A stretch of DNA of 49,385 nucleotides from Staphylococcus sp. GSSP0090 (GTDB lineage Bacteria > Bacillota > Bacilli > Staphylococcales > Staphylococcaceae), in assembly GCF_013391405.1 (NCBI RefSeq), contig NZ_JACBFD010000006.1, forward strand, positions 1-49,385, written 5' to 3'. Under the pieces are notes generated by a model, which worked only from the letters and a program-made list of their open reading frames with translations, searched no databases and was not told the DNA's origin. Shown piece by piece: positions 8,662 to 18,049 of this stretch; position 1 is the first letter of the stretch, and each line of letters starts with the position of its first letter. A program made the translations under genes and the position numbers.

Positions 8662-8701
8662 AAAAAGCAAGCATTCAAATTATCATTGAATACTTGCTTT
8701 A
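8662..8701 (-). terminator. Terminator after tRNA-Ser
   Basis: Minus strand AAAGCAAGTATTCAATG ... TTTGAATGCTTGCTTTTTTA: long stem with a T run, 33 bases beyond the tRNA 3' end. It would also stop transcripts reading through from gltBD. Confidence 0.85.
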
Positions 8702-8734
8702 TCTATATCATTAGTCTTGGTATTTTAAATATAA

Positions 8735-8827
8735 TGGCGGAGGAAGAGGGATTCGAACCCCCGCGGGCCGTTAAGCCCCTGTTGGTTTTCAAGACCAATC
8801 CCTTCAGCCGGACTTGGGTATTCCTCC
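8735..8827 (-). tRNA. tRNA-Ser (anticodon UGA)
   Basis: A 93-base class II tRNA with acceptor GGAGGAA...TTCCTCCG, CCA encoded, T-loop GGTTCGAATCC and a long variable arm. The anticodon loop reads TCTTGAAAA (TGA). Reads UCN serine codons. It sits between gltD and treP as in S. aureus. Confidence 0.97.
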
Positions 8828-8840
8828 AAACACAATATTT

Positions 8841-8869
8841 ATCATATTATAGCCTATATCAAAAGTCAA
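8841..8869 (-). promoter_or_regulatory. tRNA-Ser promoter
   Basis: Minus strand TTGACT (8864-8869), 17-base spacer, TATGAT (8841-8846), initiating a few bases before the tRNA. It begins only 15 bases after the gltD stop, and I see no terminator between, so gltBD transcripts may also run through the tRNA. Confidence 0.65.
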
Positions 8870-8883
8870 TTAAAACTATTACC

Positions 8884-10347
8884 TTATACTAATGTTTTTT
8901 CTTTTAAATATTCATCCACTGCATTGGCTACCGCTCTTCCTTCTTGAATGGCCCATACAACAAGACTTTGACCTCTCCTAGCATCCCCAGCTGCAAAGAT
9001 ATTCGGTTGATTGGTTCTAAAATCTTTGTTGTCTGCTACAATTTTATTTCTTTCTGTTTGAATATTAAAAGCGTGCGGCACTGTTGTTTCTGTACCCACA
9101 AAACCAATGGATAACAATACTAAATCTGCTGGCCAATGGCGTTCTGTTCCATCTACGACCACCATGCCTTCGTCTGTTTCTTCCAGAATTTGCGTATAAA
9201 CACCCTTCACATTACCAATACGGTCAACATCATAACGCATTGTTTGCACACCATAAGCACGAGGCTCGAATCCGAAGCGCTGTTCATATTCTTTATGCGC
9301 GTAATCCATTTTGAATACTGGCATTGCCAATGGCCAATAAGTATTTTCATCAAACTCAATCGCTTCAGGTTGTTTCGTATACTTATTAAATTGGACGATA
9401 GACTTACAGTTTTCACGAAGTGCTGTTGCAACGCAATCGGCACCCGTATCTCCCGCTCCAATAACAACAACATTTTTACCTTCTGCAGAAATTGTTGGTT
9501 CCTTGATTTCACCGTTTAAGTACTGGCCTTGCTCCGTCAGATAATCCATCGCAAAATGTATACCGAATCCCATACGACCTTCCAACGGTAAATCTCTCGC
9601 ATTTTGAGAACCTGTACATAAGATGATTGCTTCATATTGCGCTTCTAATGTTTCTTTACTCACATCAACACCAATTTCTGTATCTGTTTCAAATCGAATA
9701 CCAGACGCTTCCATGATTGAGATTCTACGACGCACAACATCTTTATCCAACTTCATATTAGGTATCCCATACATCAGTAATCCGCCCGCTTCATGTGCAC
9801 GTTCATATACTGTTACATGATAACCTAATTTATTAAGCTCTTCAGCTGCCGTTAATCCTGCTGGGCCACTGCCAACGATAGCTACTGATTCATCTTTGCG
9901 TTGTTCAGGAACAATTGGTTTTACCCATCCATTTTCATAGGCTTCATCAATAATCGTTCTCTCTATACCTTTAATCGCCACTGATTCACGATTAATTTTC
10001 ATAACACATGATTGTTCACAAGGTGCTGGACATACACGCCCTGTAAATTCTGGGAAATTATTTGTTTCGCCCAATCGCTCATATGCTGTCTTGAAATCTT
10101 GTCTATACACTAAATCATTCCACTCAGGTATATAATTACCGATAGGACAACCAATCGTCTCTCTTCCAAATGGTTCGCCTGTCTGACAGAATGGTGTACC
10201 ACAATCCATACAACGTGCGCCTTGTTGTGCAGCTTCGTCTTTGGTAAATCTTTGTTGAAATGCGTCATGATTTTTCAAACGATCAACTAAAGATAGTTCG
10301 TGTAATTGTTGTTTGTCATAATTCATAAATCCTTTAAATTCACCCAT
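8884..10347 (-). CDS. gltD: Glutamate synthase (NADPH) small subunit
   Basis: The 487-residue beta subunit of glutamate synthase. It passes electrons from NADPH via FAD and [4Fe-4S] clusters to the large subunit. N-terminal cluster cysteines are visible: C46, C49, C54, C67 and C106, C110, C114 (CPAPCEQSC). FAD-binding GSGPAGLTAAEEL starts near 156 and the NADPH fold VVIGAGDTGADC near 290. Full length. Start supported by AAGGGGGGA upstream. It follows gltB by 20 bases and is surely co-transcribed with it. Confidence 0.97.
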   Translation of the reverse strand: MGEFKGFMNYDKQQLHELSLVDRLKNHDAFQQRFTKDEAAQQGARCMDCGTPFCQTGEPFGRETIGCPIGNYIPEWNDLVYRQDFKTAYERLGETNNFPEFTGRVCPAPCEQSCVMKINRESVAIKGIERTIIDEAYENGWVKPIVPEQRKDESVAIVGSGPAGLTAAEELNKLGYHVTVYERAHEAGGLLMYGIPNMKLDKDVVRRRISIMEASGIRFETDTEIGVDVSKETLEAQYEAIILCTGSQNARDLPLEGRMGFGIHFAMDYLTEQGQYLNGEIKEPTISAEGKNVVVIGAGDTGADCVATALRENCKSIVQFNKYTKQPEAIEFDENTYWPLAMPVFKMDYAHKEYEQRFGFEPRAYGVQTMRYDVDRIGNVKGVYTQILEETDEGMVVVDGTERHWPADLVLLSIGFVGTETTVPHAFNIQTERNKIVADNKDFRTNQPNIFAAGDARRGQSLVVWAIQEGRAVANAVDEYLKEKTLV

Positions 10348-10367
10348 GACAATCCCCCCTTTAAGAT

Positions 10368-13300
10368 TTAATATACGGCTGTTTTCTGTTGTTCTGACAT
10401 CAAATGTGTGCGTTTGTCATTAAATGCATTTAATAATGCTTCATCCAAAGCCTCAGTCTGTTGTTTTTGCAAATCTATTTTTTGCATCATTAATTTATAA
10501 TCTTTTGGTATCACTTTGACCACCTTATCTGCAATGTGATCAAAATCTGCTAATATCTGTTTGGCTTTCGTGCTATTGGTATATTTAACGTGTGCTTCTA
10601 ACATCTCTTTGACAACATTGCGTTCTTCATCTACCGTTATGGCATCAAAATCTAAACTCTCGAGTTGGTTTTGTACTTTAAATTGCTCTACATCAGATGG
10701 GAACACATAACTCACGCCACCACTCATACCTTGACCAAAGTTTTTACCTACATCGCCTAATATAATGATTCTACCTCCAGTCATATATTCAAGACCATGG
10801 TCTCCGATACCTTCCACAACAGCTTGAACGCCACTATTACGAATACAGAAACGTTCTCCTGCTTTACCATTAATAAACGCTTTACCGTGAGATGCACCAT
10901 AAAAACAAACATTACCTACAATGATTTCATTTTCGCGTTGTCGGTTGGGTGCATTTACAATAATTTTCCCTCCGGATAACCCTTTTCCAACATAATCATT
11001 GGCATCACCTGTATGATGAATAGTAAGTCCGCTTGGCGTATAGGCAGCTAAACTTTGACCTGCGTGTCCAGTTGTTTGTACATATATTGTATCTTCACTC
11101 AAACCTTCTGCCCCATGAGCCCTTGTAATCATGCTTCCTGTAATCACACCCACATCGCGTTGTTCATTGTTCAATTGATATCGACCTTCAAATGACTGAC
11201 CATCTCTAATCGCCATTTGTGCGTCTGGATACAATTCAGTTAAATCAAAACCTTGATCTAAGTGATGATTTTGTTCAATTTTCTTATATCTATCACCATC
11301 ATGTTGATACAATAAGGCTTCAACATTCATAGATGCAGCTTTAGGTTGTCGTGTTGCAAGATTATTCTTACGCATTAACAAATCTGTTCTACCTACTAAT
11401 TCATCCACTGTTCTCAATCCTAGTTCTGCAAGTATTTCTCTTAGTTCTTCAGCAACAAAATGCATAAAATTCACAACATGATCTGCCCTACCATTAAATA
11501 ATGCACGTAAGTCTTTATTTTGTGTCGCAATACCAACTGGACACGTATCTTTATGACACACACGCATCATGACACAACCTAAAACAACCAATGGTGCAGT
11601 TGCAAATCCAAATTCTTCTGCACCTAGCGCACAAGCGTACGCTACATCTTTACCAGTGAGTAATTTACCATCTGTTTCTACCTTCACACGTGATCTCAAG
11701 TCATTCATCATCAATGTTTGATGTGTTTCTGCTAATCCAATCTCCCATGGTACACCTGCGTGTTGTATACTTGTCTTCGGTGATGCCCCTGTACCACCAT
11801 CGTAGCCACTAATAACAATTTTGTCGGCATAAGCTTTTGCTACGCCTGCTGCAATGGTGCCGACACCCGTTTTAGATACAAGTTTAACCGTTATGTTGGC
11901 ATCTTTATTGGCATTTTTTAAATCATGTATCAACTGTGCTAAGTCTTCTATTGAATAGATATCGTGATGTGGCGGTGGAGATATCAACCCAATACCTGGT
12001 GTTGATCCCCTTACTTCAGCAATCCATGGATACACTTTTGTTCCTGGCAATTGTCCGCCTTCCCCTGGTTTAGCGCCTTGTGCAACTTTAATTTGTATCT
12101 CTTTAGCGTGTTGCAAGTAATCACTTGTCACACCAAAACGACCGGATGCCACTTGTTTAATAGCACTAGAACGATTACGTCCTGCTTCATCTATAATAAA
12201 ACGCTCTGGGTTTTCTCCACCCTCACCACTATTACTTTTGCCTCCCATTTGATTCATTGCTTCTGCTAATGTCTGATGGGCTTCTTCAGAAATCGATCCA
12301 TAGCTCATTGCACCTGTGTTAAAACGTTGGACAATGGCACTTACAGGTTCCACTTCACTGATATCGATAGGTGTCTGTGATGTTTTAAATGTCATCAAGT
12401 GACGAATATGATCCGTACGCTTAAAATTGACTTCATTGGAAAATGCTTTGAATTTTTCATAATCATTCAAGCGACAAGCATGTTGCAACAAGTGAATAGA
12501 TGTAGGGTTAAAAGCATGACGTTGCCCTTGTTTACGCCATTGGAAAGTACTACCCGATTCAATGTATTCACTTTTAGGTGTTTGTCTAGACTTATTTTCT
12601 TTATCAATCATTTCAAGCGATATACCAGATAACTTCGTTTGTGTTCCAGTAAAATATTTTTCAACGACATCATCCGATAATCCAACTGCTTCAAAAATTT
12701 GTGCCCCTTGATAACTTTGAACCGTTGAAATACCCATTTTCGCCATCACTTTAATTACACCTTCAGACAACGTATCTGTGTAAGTTTGAACATTTTCAGA
12801 AATATCCCCTTCTAATCGTCCATTTTGCACTAACTGTTCAATTGTTCGTTGTGCTAAATATGGTACTACCGCATTGGCACCGTAACCTAGCAAACAAGCG
12901 ATATGATGAACTTCTCTTGCTTCGCCCGATAAAGCAACAATACTTGTTCTCATACGCAATCCTTCTTTAATCAACAATTGGTGCACATGACTCACAGCTA
13001 ATAATATTGGCATTGCATAACCTTCTTCTGAAACCAAAGCACTATCATCAAGCACTAAAATTTCTTCTCCACGTTTAACTGCTTGAATGGCCTTATTTCC
13101 AAGTGTATCTAATGCTGCTTCAAGGTCATCGTGATATACGGTTGATAAACGTGCTATATTGAATCGACTTGATTCAATGACATTTAACTGTGCTTCTGTC
13201 ATAACAGGCCGTTTTAATTGAATTCGATTCAACGCATCTTCACTGGGTTTCAACAAATTCCCTTCGCCACCTAAATAGGACAACTCACTTGTTACAATCT

Positions 13301-14870
13301 TTTCACGATAAGCATCAATCGGCGGATTCGTTACTTGTGCAAATAATTGTTTAAAATAGTTGAAAAGCGATTCATCTTCTTCATTTAAAGCTGCTATCGG
13401 CACATCATACCCCATAGCTCCAATAGGATCTTTCTTACTCTCTACCAATTCAGTAAGATATTTATCTATTTCTTCTTTCGTGTAGACAAATTGCTTTTGC
13501 ATTCGCATTAATGTATCTTCCTGCCAAGTAGAAGGTTGATAAGACACCTGATCTAAATTCAAATCAACTTTAAACTGATTCAACCAATGTTCATAAGGGT
13601 GTTCATCAGCAATACGTGCTTTCAATTCATTATTTTCAATCACTTTATGCGCATTAAAATCAACCAATAATAATTTCCCTGGATTTAATTGACCTTTAAA
13701 GGCAACATTATCTTCTGGGACGTCTACTACACCTACTTCTGATGAAAAGACAATATCATTATCTTTAGTAATCGTATAACGACCTGGTCTCAAACCATTT
13801 CTATCAGTTAACGCACCGATTTTATCGCCATTACAGAACGAAATCATTGTCGGACCATCCCATGGTTCCATCAAATAACTATAGAATTCATAAAAAGCAC
13901 GTACATTTGCGTTATTTGCTTTGTTGTATAACCAAGGTTCTGGAATCATCAGCATGGCAGCTCTCTCTGGTTCCATAGCTAAAGATAAAAACTCTAATGC
14001 GTTATCAACAATTGCAGAATCACTGCCATCTTCATCTACAATATCTTTAACTTTGTCTTTATCTTCACCAAAAATGGTTGCAATAAGTTCATTTTGTCTA
14101 GCACGCATCCAATTGACATTACCTTTAATTGTATTAATTTCACCATTATGCATTAACAATCTATTAGGGTGGGCACGTTTCCAACTTGGAAATGTATTTG
14201 TACTAAAACGCGAATGCACGAGCCCTAATTTTGAAACGAAATCTTCATGATTTAAATCTTGATATAAAGCGTTAATTTGATCCGAACGCAACCACCCTTT
14301 ATAGACAATGGTTCTATGCGATAAACTCGTGAAATACAAATCCAATTGTTGTTGATTTGCGTAATTTTCAATTTGTTTTCTCGCTAAAAATAATGTGCGC
14401 TCTATATATGACGTATCATTTAATGCAACAAAGACTTGCTGAATATACGGCATTGTTTCTGCTACATGTGCTGCAATCGCATTAATATCTACAGGCACTT
14501 CTCTATAGCCAAGCACCGTTAGCCCTTCTGCTTCAAAATGTGCGTTAAACTGCGCTTCATGTTGAGAGCCTTTAATTTTTTCGTTTGTAAAAAACATACC
14601 TACTGCATATTGACCTTCTTCAGGTATATAAAAATCAAGGTGTCGCGAAAAATATGCATACGGTACTTCAGTCATAATGCCTGCACCATCACCTGTCACA
14701 CCATCTGCACCTATCCCCCCACGATGATCTAATCTACGTAACATTTCTAATGATTTCTCCACGATATCATGACTTCTTTTATTATCCATATTGGCGTAAA
14801 AACCTATGCCACACGCGTCATGTTCCTCGCGACTATCATATAATCCTAATTTCTCTTTGTACTCGACCAT
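10368..14870 (-). CDS. gltB: Glutamate synthase (NADPH) large subunit
   Basis: A 1500-residue alpha subunit. It makes two glutamates from glutamine and 2-oxoglutarate. Domains in order: N-terminal glutamine amidotransferase with catalytic C20 (HDACGIGFYA), exposed after removal of a short propeptide; central domain; FMN/[3Fe-4S] synthase domain with GSGEGGENPERF-type motif (SNSGEGGENPERF) and CGCH-equivalent cysteines in VMMRVCHKDTCPVGIATQ; and the C-terminal GXGXG beta-helix domain. I prefer the ATG at 14870, preceded by AGAGGTGA; an in-frame GTG at 14879 lies inside that ribosome-binding site. Promoter, CodY-like box and GltC-type palindrome lie upstream. Confidence 0.97.
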   Translation of the reverse strand: MVEYKEKLGLYDSREEHDACGIGFYANMDNKRSHDIVEKSLEMLRRLDHRGGIGADGVTGDGAGIMTEVPYAYFSRHLDFYIPEEGQYAVGMFFTNEKIKGSQHEAQFNAHFEAEGLTVLGYREVPVDINAIAAHVAETMPYIQQVFVALNDTSYIERTLFLARKQIENYANQQQLDLYFTSLSHRTIVYKGWLRSDQINALYQDLNHEDFVSKLGLVHSRFSTNTFPSWKRAHPNRLLMHNGEINTIKGNVNWMRARQNELIATIFGEDKDKVKDIVDEDGSDSAIVDNALEFLSLAMEPERAAMLMIPEPWLYNKANNANVRAFYEFYSYLMEPWDGPTMISFCNGDKIGALTDRNGLRPGRYTITKDNDIVFSSEVGVVDVPEDNVAFKGQLNPGKLLLVDFNAHKVIENNELKARIADEHPYEHWLNQFKVDLNLDQVSYQPSTWQEDTLMRMQKQFVYTKEEIDKYLTELVESKKDPIGAMGYDVPIAALNEEDESLFNYFKQLFAQVTNPPIDAYREKIVTSELSYLGGEGNLLKPSEDALNRIQLKRPVMTEAQLNVIESSRFNIARLSTVYHDDLEAALDTLGNKAIQAVKRGEEILVLDDSALVSEEGYAMPILLAVSHVHQLLIKEGLRMRTSIVALSGEAREVHHIACLLGYGANAVVPYLAQRTIEQLVQNGRLEGDISENVQTYTDTLSEGVIKVMAKMGISTVQSYQGAQIFEAVGLSDDVVEKYFTGTQTKLSGISLEMIDKENKSRQTPKSEYIESGSTFQWRKQGQRHAFNPTSIHLLQHACRLNDYEKFKAFSNEVNFKRTDHIRHLMTFKTSQTPIDISEVEPVSAIVQRFNTGAMSYGSISEEAHQTLAEAMNQMGGKSNSGEGGENPERFIIDEAGRNRSSAIKQVASGRFGVTSDYLQHAKEIQIKVAQGAKPGEGGQLPGTKVYPWIAEVRGSTPGIGLISPPPHHDIYSIEDLAQLIHDLKNANKDANITVKLVSKTGVGTIAAGVAKAYADKIVISGYDGGTGASPKTSIQHAGVPWEIGLAETHQTLMMNDLRSRVKVETDGKLLTGKDVAYACALGAEEFGFATAPLVVLGCVMMRVCHKDTCPVGIATQNKDLRALFNGRADHVVNFMHFVAEELREILAELGLRTVDELVGRTDLLMRKNNLATRQPKAASMNVEALLYQHDGDRYKKIEQNHHLDQGFDLTELYPDAQMAIRDGQSFEGRYQLNNEQRDVGVITGSMITRAHGAEGLSEDTIYVQTTGHAGQSLAAYTPSGLTIHHTGDANDYVGKGLSGGKIIVNAPNRQRENEIIVGNVCFYGASHGKAFINGKAGERFCIRNSGVQAVVEGIGDHGLEYMTGGRIIILGDVGKNFGQGMSGGVSYVFPSDVEQFKVQNQLESLDFDAITVDEERNVVKEMLEAHVKYTNSTKAKQILADFDHIADKVVKVIPKDYKLMMQKIDLQKQQTEALDEALLNAFNDKRTHLMSEQQKTAVY

Positions 14871-14889
14871 GATCTTCACCTCTTTTACG

Positions 14890-14904
14890 AAAATTCTGAA
14901 AATT
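14890..14904. promoter_or_regulatory. CodY-like box in gltB leader
   Basis: AAAATTCTGAAAATT matches 13 of 15 positions of the palindromic CodY consensus AATTTTCWGAAAATT. It falls just downstream of the predicted gltB start point, where a bound repressor would block elongation. Pattern match only. Confidence 0.5.
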
Positions 14905-14918
14905 AAATAAGTAAGTAA

Positions 14919-14947
14919 ACTATAAAGCAGTTAATTAATCTGTTCAA
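14919..14947 (-). promoter_or_regulatory. gltB promoter
   Basis: Minus strand TTGAAC (14942-14947), 17-base spacer, TATAGT (14919-14924). It is divergent from gltC. Confidence 0.65.
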
Positions 14948-14968
14948 TATATAAAATAGATGATATTA

Positions 14969-14983
14969 TTCTAATTATTAGAA
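14969..14983. promoter_or_regulatory. Putative GltC binding palindrome
   Basis: Perfect palindrome TTCTAAT-T-ATTAGAA, a T-N11-A type LysR box. Its centre is near -65 relative to the predicted gltB start and just upstream of the gltC start, the usual location for a LysR activator site in a divergent promoter region. Confidence 0.6.
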
Positions 14984-15007
14984 CAATTGTTGAAAAGAGG
15001 CTTATAT

Positions 15008-15895
15008 ATGGAAATTAAACAATTGAAATATTTTATAGAAGTTGCAAAAAGAGAGCATTTATCAGAAGCAGCGTTAGAATTAAATATTGCACAATCTGCG
15101 ATTAGTCGCCAAATTGCTCATCTTGAAAATGAGCTTCAGGTTACCTTATTCAAAAGAGAAGGTCGAAATATTTATTTAACCGATGAGGGCAGACAGTTTT
15201 TCTCTGAAGCAACCAAAATCATCGACCAATTAGATGAAACGGTTCGCCTATTCCACAATCAATCCGAATCCAATCACTTCATTATTCGAATTGGCTACGT
15301 TGAATGCTATATTTCTCAAGTGCTCACTTTATTGATACAAGCATTTGAAAATCATAGCCAGTCTATTATCGAACCCATTCTAATGAAAGAAAGCGAAATA
15401 TTAAACGCTTTGATCACAAATCAAATTGATATTGCCTTTATGGATTTAACACAGAAAATCAAACAAAATACATCATTGAAAATCAATCCATTATTTGAAG
15501 AGAATTTTCATATCTATGTACCTAAAGATGACCCAATTACTATGGCAACAAACCCGCCTTTGATTCAATTTTCAAACAAATCCATTTATGAACTTTATGC
15601 TTTGCCACCACATATCAAACAAACTCTAGCTAATGTAATCGAAACACCTATTCGCACAGTGACAAGCACACAGTTAGCTCAATATTTATTGAATAAAGGT
15701 CGAGGCTATATCATCGCACCATCTTATCAACTCTTAGATAAAAATCCCCAAAAATGGGTAGATATCTCGCTAGAACATACAGAATTAAAGCGGACTATAT
15801 GTAGTATCATTCGTCGTGATAATCGAAAAAATGATATTCAACTTATGTTATCTACAATTGATCAATTACTCAGTCGCAGTGCTACGTATCATTAA
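15008..15895 (+). CDS. gltC: LysR-type transcriptional regulator GltC
   Basis: A 295-residue LysR-family regulator, divergent from gltB. N-terminal helix-turn-helix (about 1-60: MEIKQLKYFIEVAKREHLSE, AQSAISRQIAHLENEL) and a C-terminal substrate-binding domain (about 90-290). In Bacillus GltC activates glutamate synthase in response to 2-oxoglutarate; the location here implies the same role. The ATG at 15008 follows AAAAGAGG at a good distance; a TTG 21 bases upstream is less likely. Confidence 0.92.
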   Translation: MEIKQLKYFIEVAKREHLSEAALELNIAQSAISRQIAHLENELQVTLFKREGRNIYLTDEGRQFFSEATKIIDQLDETVRLFHNQSESNHFIIRIGYVECYISQVLTLLIQAFENHSQSIIEPILMKESEILNALITNQIDIAFMDLTQKIKQNTSLKINPLFEENFHIYVPKDDPITMATNPPLIQFSNKSIYELYALPPHIKQTLANVIETPIRTVTSTQLAQYLLNKGRGYIIAPSYQLLDKNPQKWVDISLEHTELKRTICSIIRRDNRKNDIQLMLSTIDQLLSRSATYH

Positions 15896-15913
15896 ATATC
15901 CACTCATAAATCT

Positions 15914-15942
15914 TTGAATTCAGTTCTCGATGCGCGTATAAT
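15914..15942 (+). promoter_or_regulatory. Promoter of the YibE/F pair
   Basis: TTGAAT (15914-15919), 17-base spacer, TATAAT (15937-15942), 33 bases before the start codon of the first YibE/F gene. Confidence 0.7.
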
Positions 15943-15974
15943 CGCATTGTCTATAAAGAGAGGACTGAATATCA

Positions 15975-17090
15975 TTGAAGTCTATTAAAACACGATTCAC
16001 AAGCCCCTTCAATTGGGTTGTGCTTATCTTTTGCATTATTTTTGTTGGATTATTCATATTCACTTTTTTCAATGCTAAATTTTATGACACACCGATTGGG
16101 CAAATTACACAAATAAGTAATAATACGTCGACACAAGTTTCAGATGAACATCACAACAAAGATACCAAACACAAAGAAACATTACATATTCATATGTTAA
16201 ATGGTAAATTCGAAGGCGAAACAACCAAAATCACACATGAATATACTGAGTCACAAGCCGACAGCGAAGCATTTTCAAAAAATGACAAAGTCTTATTACA
16301 CGTTGACAAAAACCTGAGTTCAGCCTATATCACTGAAAAAAAACGTGATAGCTTAGTTGTTGCGATAACAGGTATCTTTTTATTAACTGTGTTATTAGTC
16401 GGTAAAAAGATAGGATTACAATCCATTTTATCGCTTGTACTCAACACATTCATTGTATTAATAGCGATTTATATTCATAATCAATCACCAAACATCAGTC
16501 TGTTCGGACTCATGAGCATTGGTATCTTAATCTCTACGGCATTAACGCTCGTTCTCGTCACAGGTTGGCAATGGCGGACACTGATTACAATTATCAGCAC
16601 ATTACTTGGTACATTTTTATGCGTTGGGATCACCCAATTCATCATTCAAATAACCGATGGCGCTGGTTTGAAATTCGAAACCATGAGTTTTCTTACCTTA
16701 CCACCTAAGGAAGTATTCTTAGCTTCTGTAATGATTGGCTCTCTCGGTGCTGTAATGGATGTCGCCATTACAATTGCCAGTGGCATGGCTGAAATCCTAC
16801 GTCGTACACCTGATATCAGTATGAGACGTTGGGCACTAGCAGGACGTAATATCGGACAAGATATTATGGGAACGATGACGAATATATTATTATTTTCCTA
16901 TTTATCCGGAAGTTTACCTATGCTATTAATTTACTTAAAAAATGCAAACACAATTACGTATACCATTTCTATGAATTGGTCATTGGAGATTTCCCGGGCA
17001 ATCACAGGCGGTATTGGCATTGTCTTAACGATTCCCATCACCATTCTATTAATGCAACTTTGGTTTAAATTGCGAGGTGTTACATCATGA
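15975..17090 (+). CDS. YibE/F family membrane protein (first of pair)
   Basis: A 371-residue integral membrane protein of the YibE/F family, function unknown. One N-terminal membrane segment (about 13-33), a hydrophilic region predicted outside the membrane (about 34-128), then about six further membrane segments. Shares with the next protein the motif D-x-AIT-I-x-S (GAVMDVAITIASGM, about 256-269) and a second conserved block (AGRNIGQDIMGTMTNILL). Start is a TTG with GAGAGG upstream. It overlaps the next gene by ATGA, so the two are coupled and probably form a complex. Adjacent to gltC, but I see no proven functional link. Confidence 0.85.
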   Translation: MKSIKTRFTSPFNWVVLIFCIIFVGLFIFTFFNAKFYDTPIGQITQISNNTSTQVSDEHHNKDTKHKETLHIHMLNGKFEGETTKITHEYTESQADSEAFSKNDKVLLHVDKNLSSAYITEKKRDSLVVAITGIFLLTVLLVGKKIGLQSILSLVLNTFIVLIAIYIHNQSPNISLFGLMSIGILISTALTLVLVTGWQWRTLITIISTLLGTFLCVGITQFIIQITDGAGLKFETMSFLTLPPKEVFLASVMIGSLGAVMDVAITIASGMAEILRRTPDISMRRWALAGRNIGQDIMGTMTNILLFSYLSGSLPMLLIYLKNANTITYTISMNWSLEISRAITGGIGIVLTIPITILLMQLWFKLRGVTS

Positions 17091-17857
17091 GTGCAATTAC
17101 TTTATTAGGCCTCATATTATTCATATTGATGTTAATTTTTGGTGGTAAAAAAGGGCTGATTTCTTATCTAACATTATTTTTAAATTTTGTTATCTTATTT
17201 ATATCAATCATACTTATTATTTTTGGCGTGCCTATTTACCTTGTTACACTTATATTCTGTATCGTTATTGCAGCCTGTAATCTATTTGTGTTGAATAGCT
17301 ATAATACAAAAACAAAAGCTGCATTTTACGCCACAATCGTTACAACAATCATATTAATCGCAGCTATCTATTTATCCGTTTCGATTGGTCACCTACAGGG
17401 TTTTACAACCGAACAACAGGATGAGACTTATATCTTTTCTATGAACATCGGTATAGATATGGTGAAATTCATGGTCTTTACCATCGTACTTGCCGTTATT
17501 GCAGCTGTAATTGATTTAGCGATTACAATTAGTTCTCCAATGTATGAACTCAGTGAAACAAATCCTAATTTAACACAAAAGGAATTATTTCATTCAGGCA
17601 TGCGTGTCGGACGTGAAATATTAGCAACATCAGCCAACACGATATACCTCGCTTATTTCGGTGGGCAACTGACATTATTTTTCTGGTTTTTCAAACTTAA
17701 CTATTCCTTTGGACACATTATAAATTCGAAAATTTTCGCACAAGAATTTATATCGATTATTCTTGGTGGTATCGCCGTCGCAATTAGCATTCCTATCACT
17801 GCATGGTTAACGGCGATATTAATACAAAAACAAAAATCATCCGACACAAATCATTAA
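17087..17857 (+). CDS. YibE/F family membrane protein (second of pair)
   Basis: A 256-residue membrane protein with about six hydrophobic segments. It is paralogous to the preceding protein over its membrane part but lacks the N-terminal extracytoplasmic region. Conserved AAVIDLAITISSPMYE (about 144-159) and GMRVGREILATSANTIYLAY (about 181-200) align with motifs of its partner. The 4-base overlap of start and stop codons indicates translational coupling. Function unknown; transport is a family-level guess only. Confidence 0.85.
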   Translation: MSAITLLGLILFILMLIFGGKKGLISYLTLFLNFVILFISIILIIFGVPIYLVTLIFCIVIAACNLFVLNSYNTKTKAAFYATIVTTIILIAAIYLSVSIGHLQGFTTEQQDETYIFSMNIGIDMVKFMVFTIVLAVIAAVIDLAITISSPMYELSETNPNLTQKELFHSGMRVGREILATSANTIYLAYFGGQLTLFFWFFKLNYSFGHIINSKIFAQEFISIILGGIAVAISIPITAWLTAILIQKQKSSDTNH

Positions 17858-17924
17858 TTTAAACATCATATTTCCTCAGTTCAACTTTATAAACTACGCC
17901 AAATTATCATGCCACCTATAGTTG

Positions 17925-18040
17925 AACAGCGTATATAATCGAAAATGCGCTTATACCAAGCTTTTTCAATCTTAGTCATCCTTGCCGGAGTGGGACTACG
18001 AAATCTCTATTAGAAAAATTGATTTCTGTCCCACTCCCTT
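17925..18040 (+). repeat. Dispersed intergenic repeat, copy A, ending in a hairpin terminator
   Basis: This stretch contains AAGCTTTTTCAATC, then a hairpin GGAGTGGGAC-tac-GAAATC / GATTTC-t-GTCCCACTCC (17987-18038). Very similar sequence recurs at 43917-44022 and in part at 22905-22983. Here it lies between the YibE/F pair and the convergent amt, where the hairpin can act as a terminator. This type of GGGACAGAAATC element is common between staphylococcal genes. Confidence 0.75.
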
Positions 18041-18049
18041 GTTTTATAT

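Noticed and set aside
8686..8892. Open frame across tRNA-Ser
   Set aside because: It contains the tRNA in antisense; the translated 'GFEPP' stretch is the familiar tRNA shadow.
9084..9519. Frames opposite and within gltD
   Set aside because: They fully overlap gltD, which has all its cysteine and nucleotide-binding motifs.
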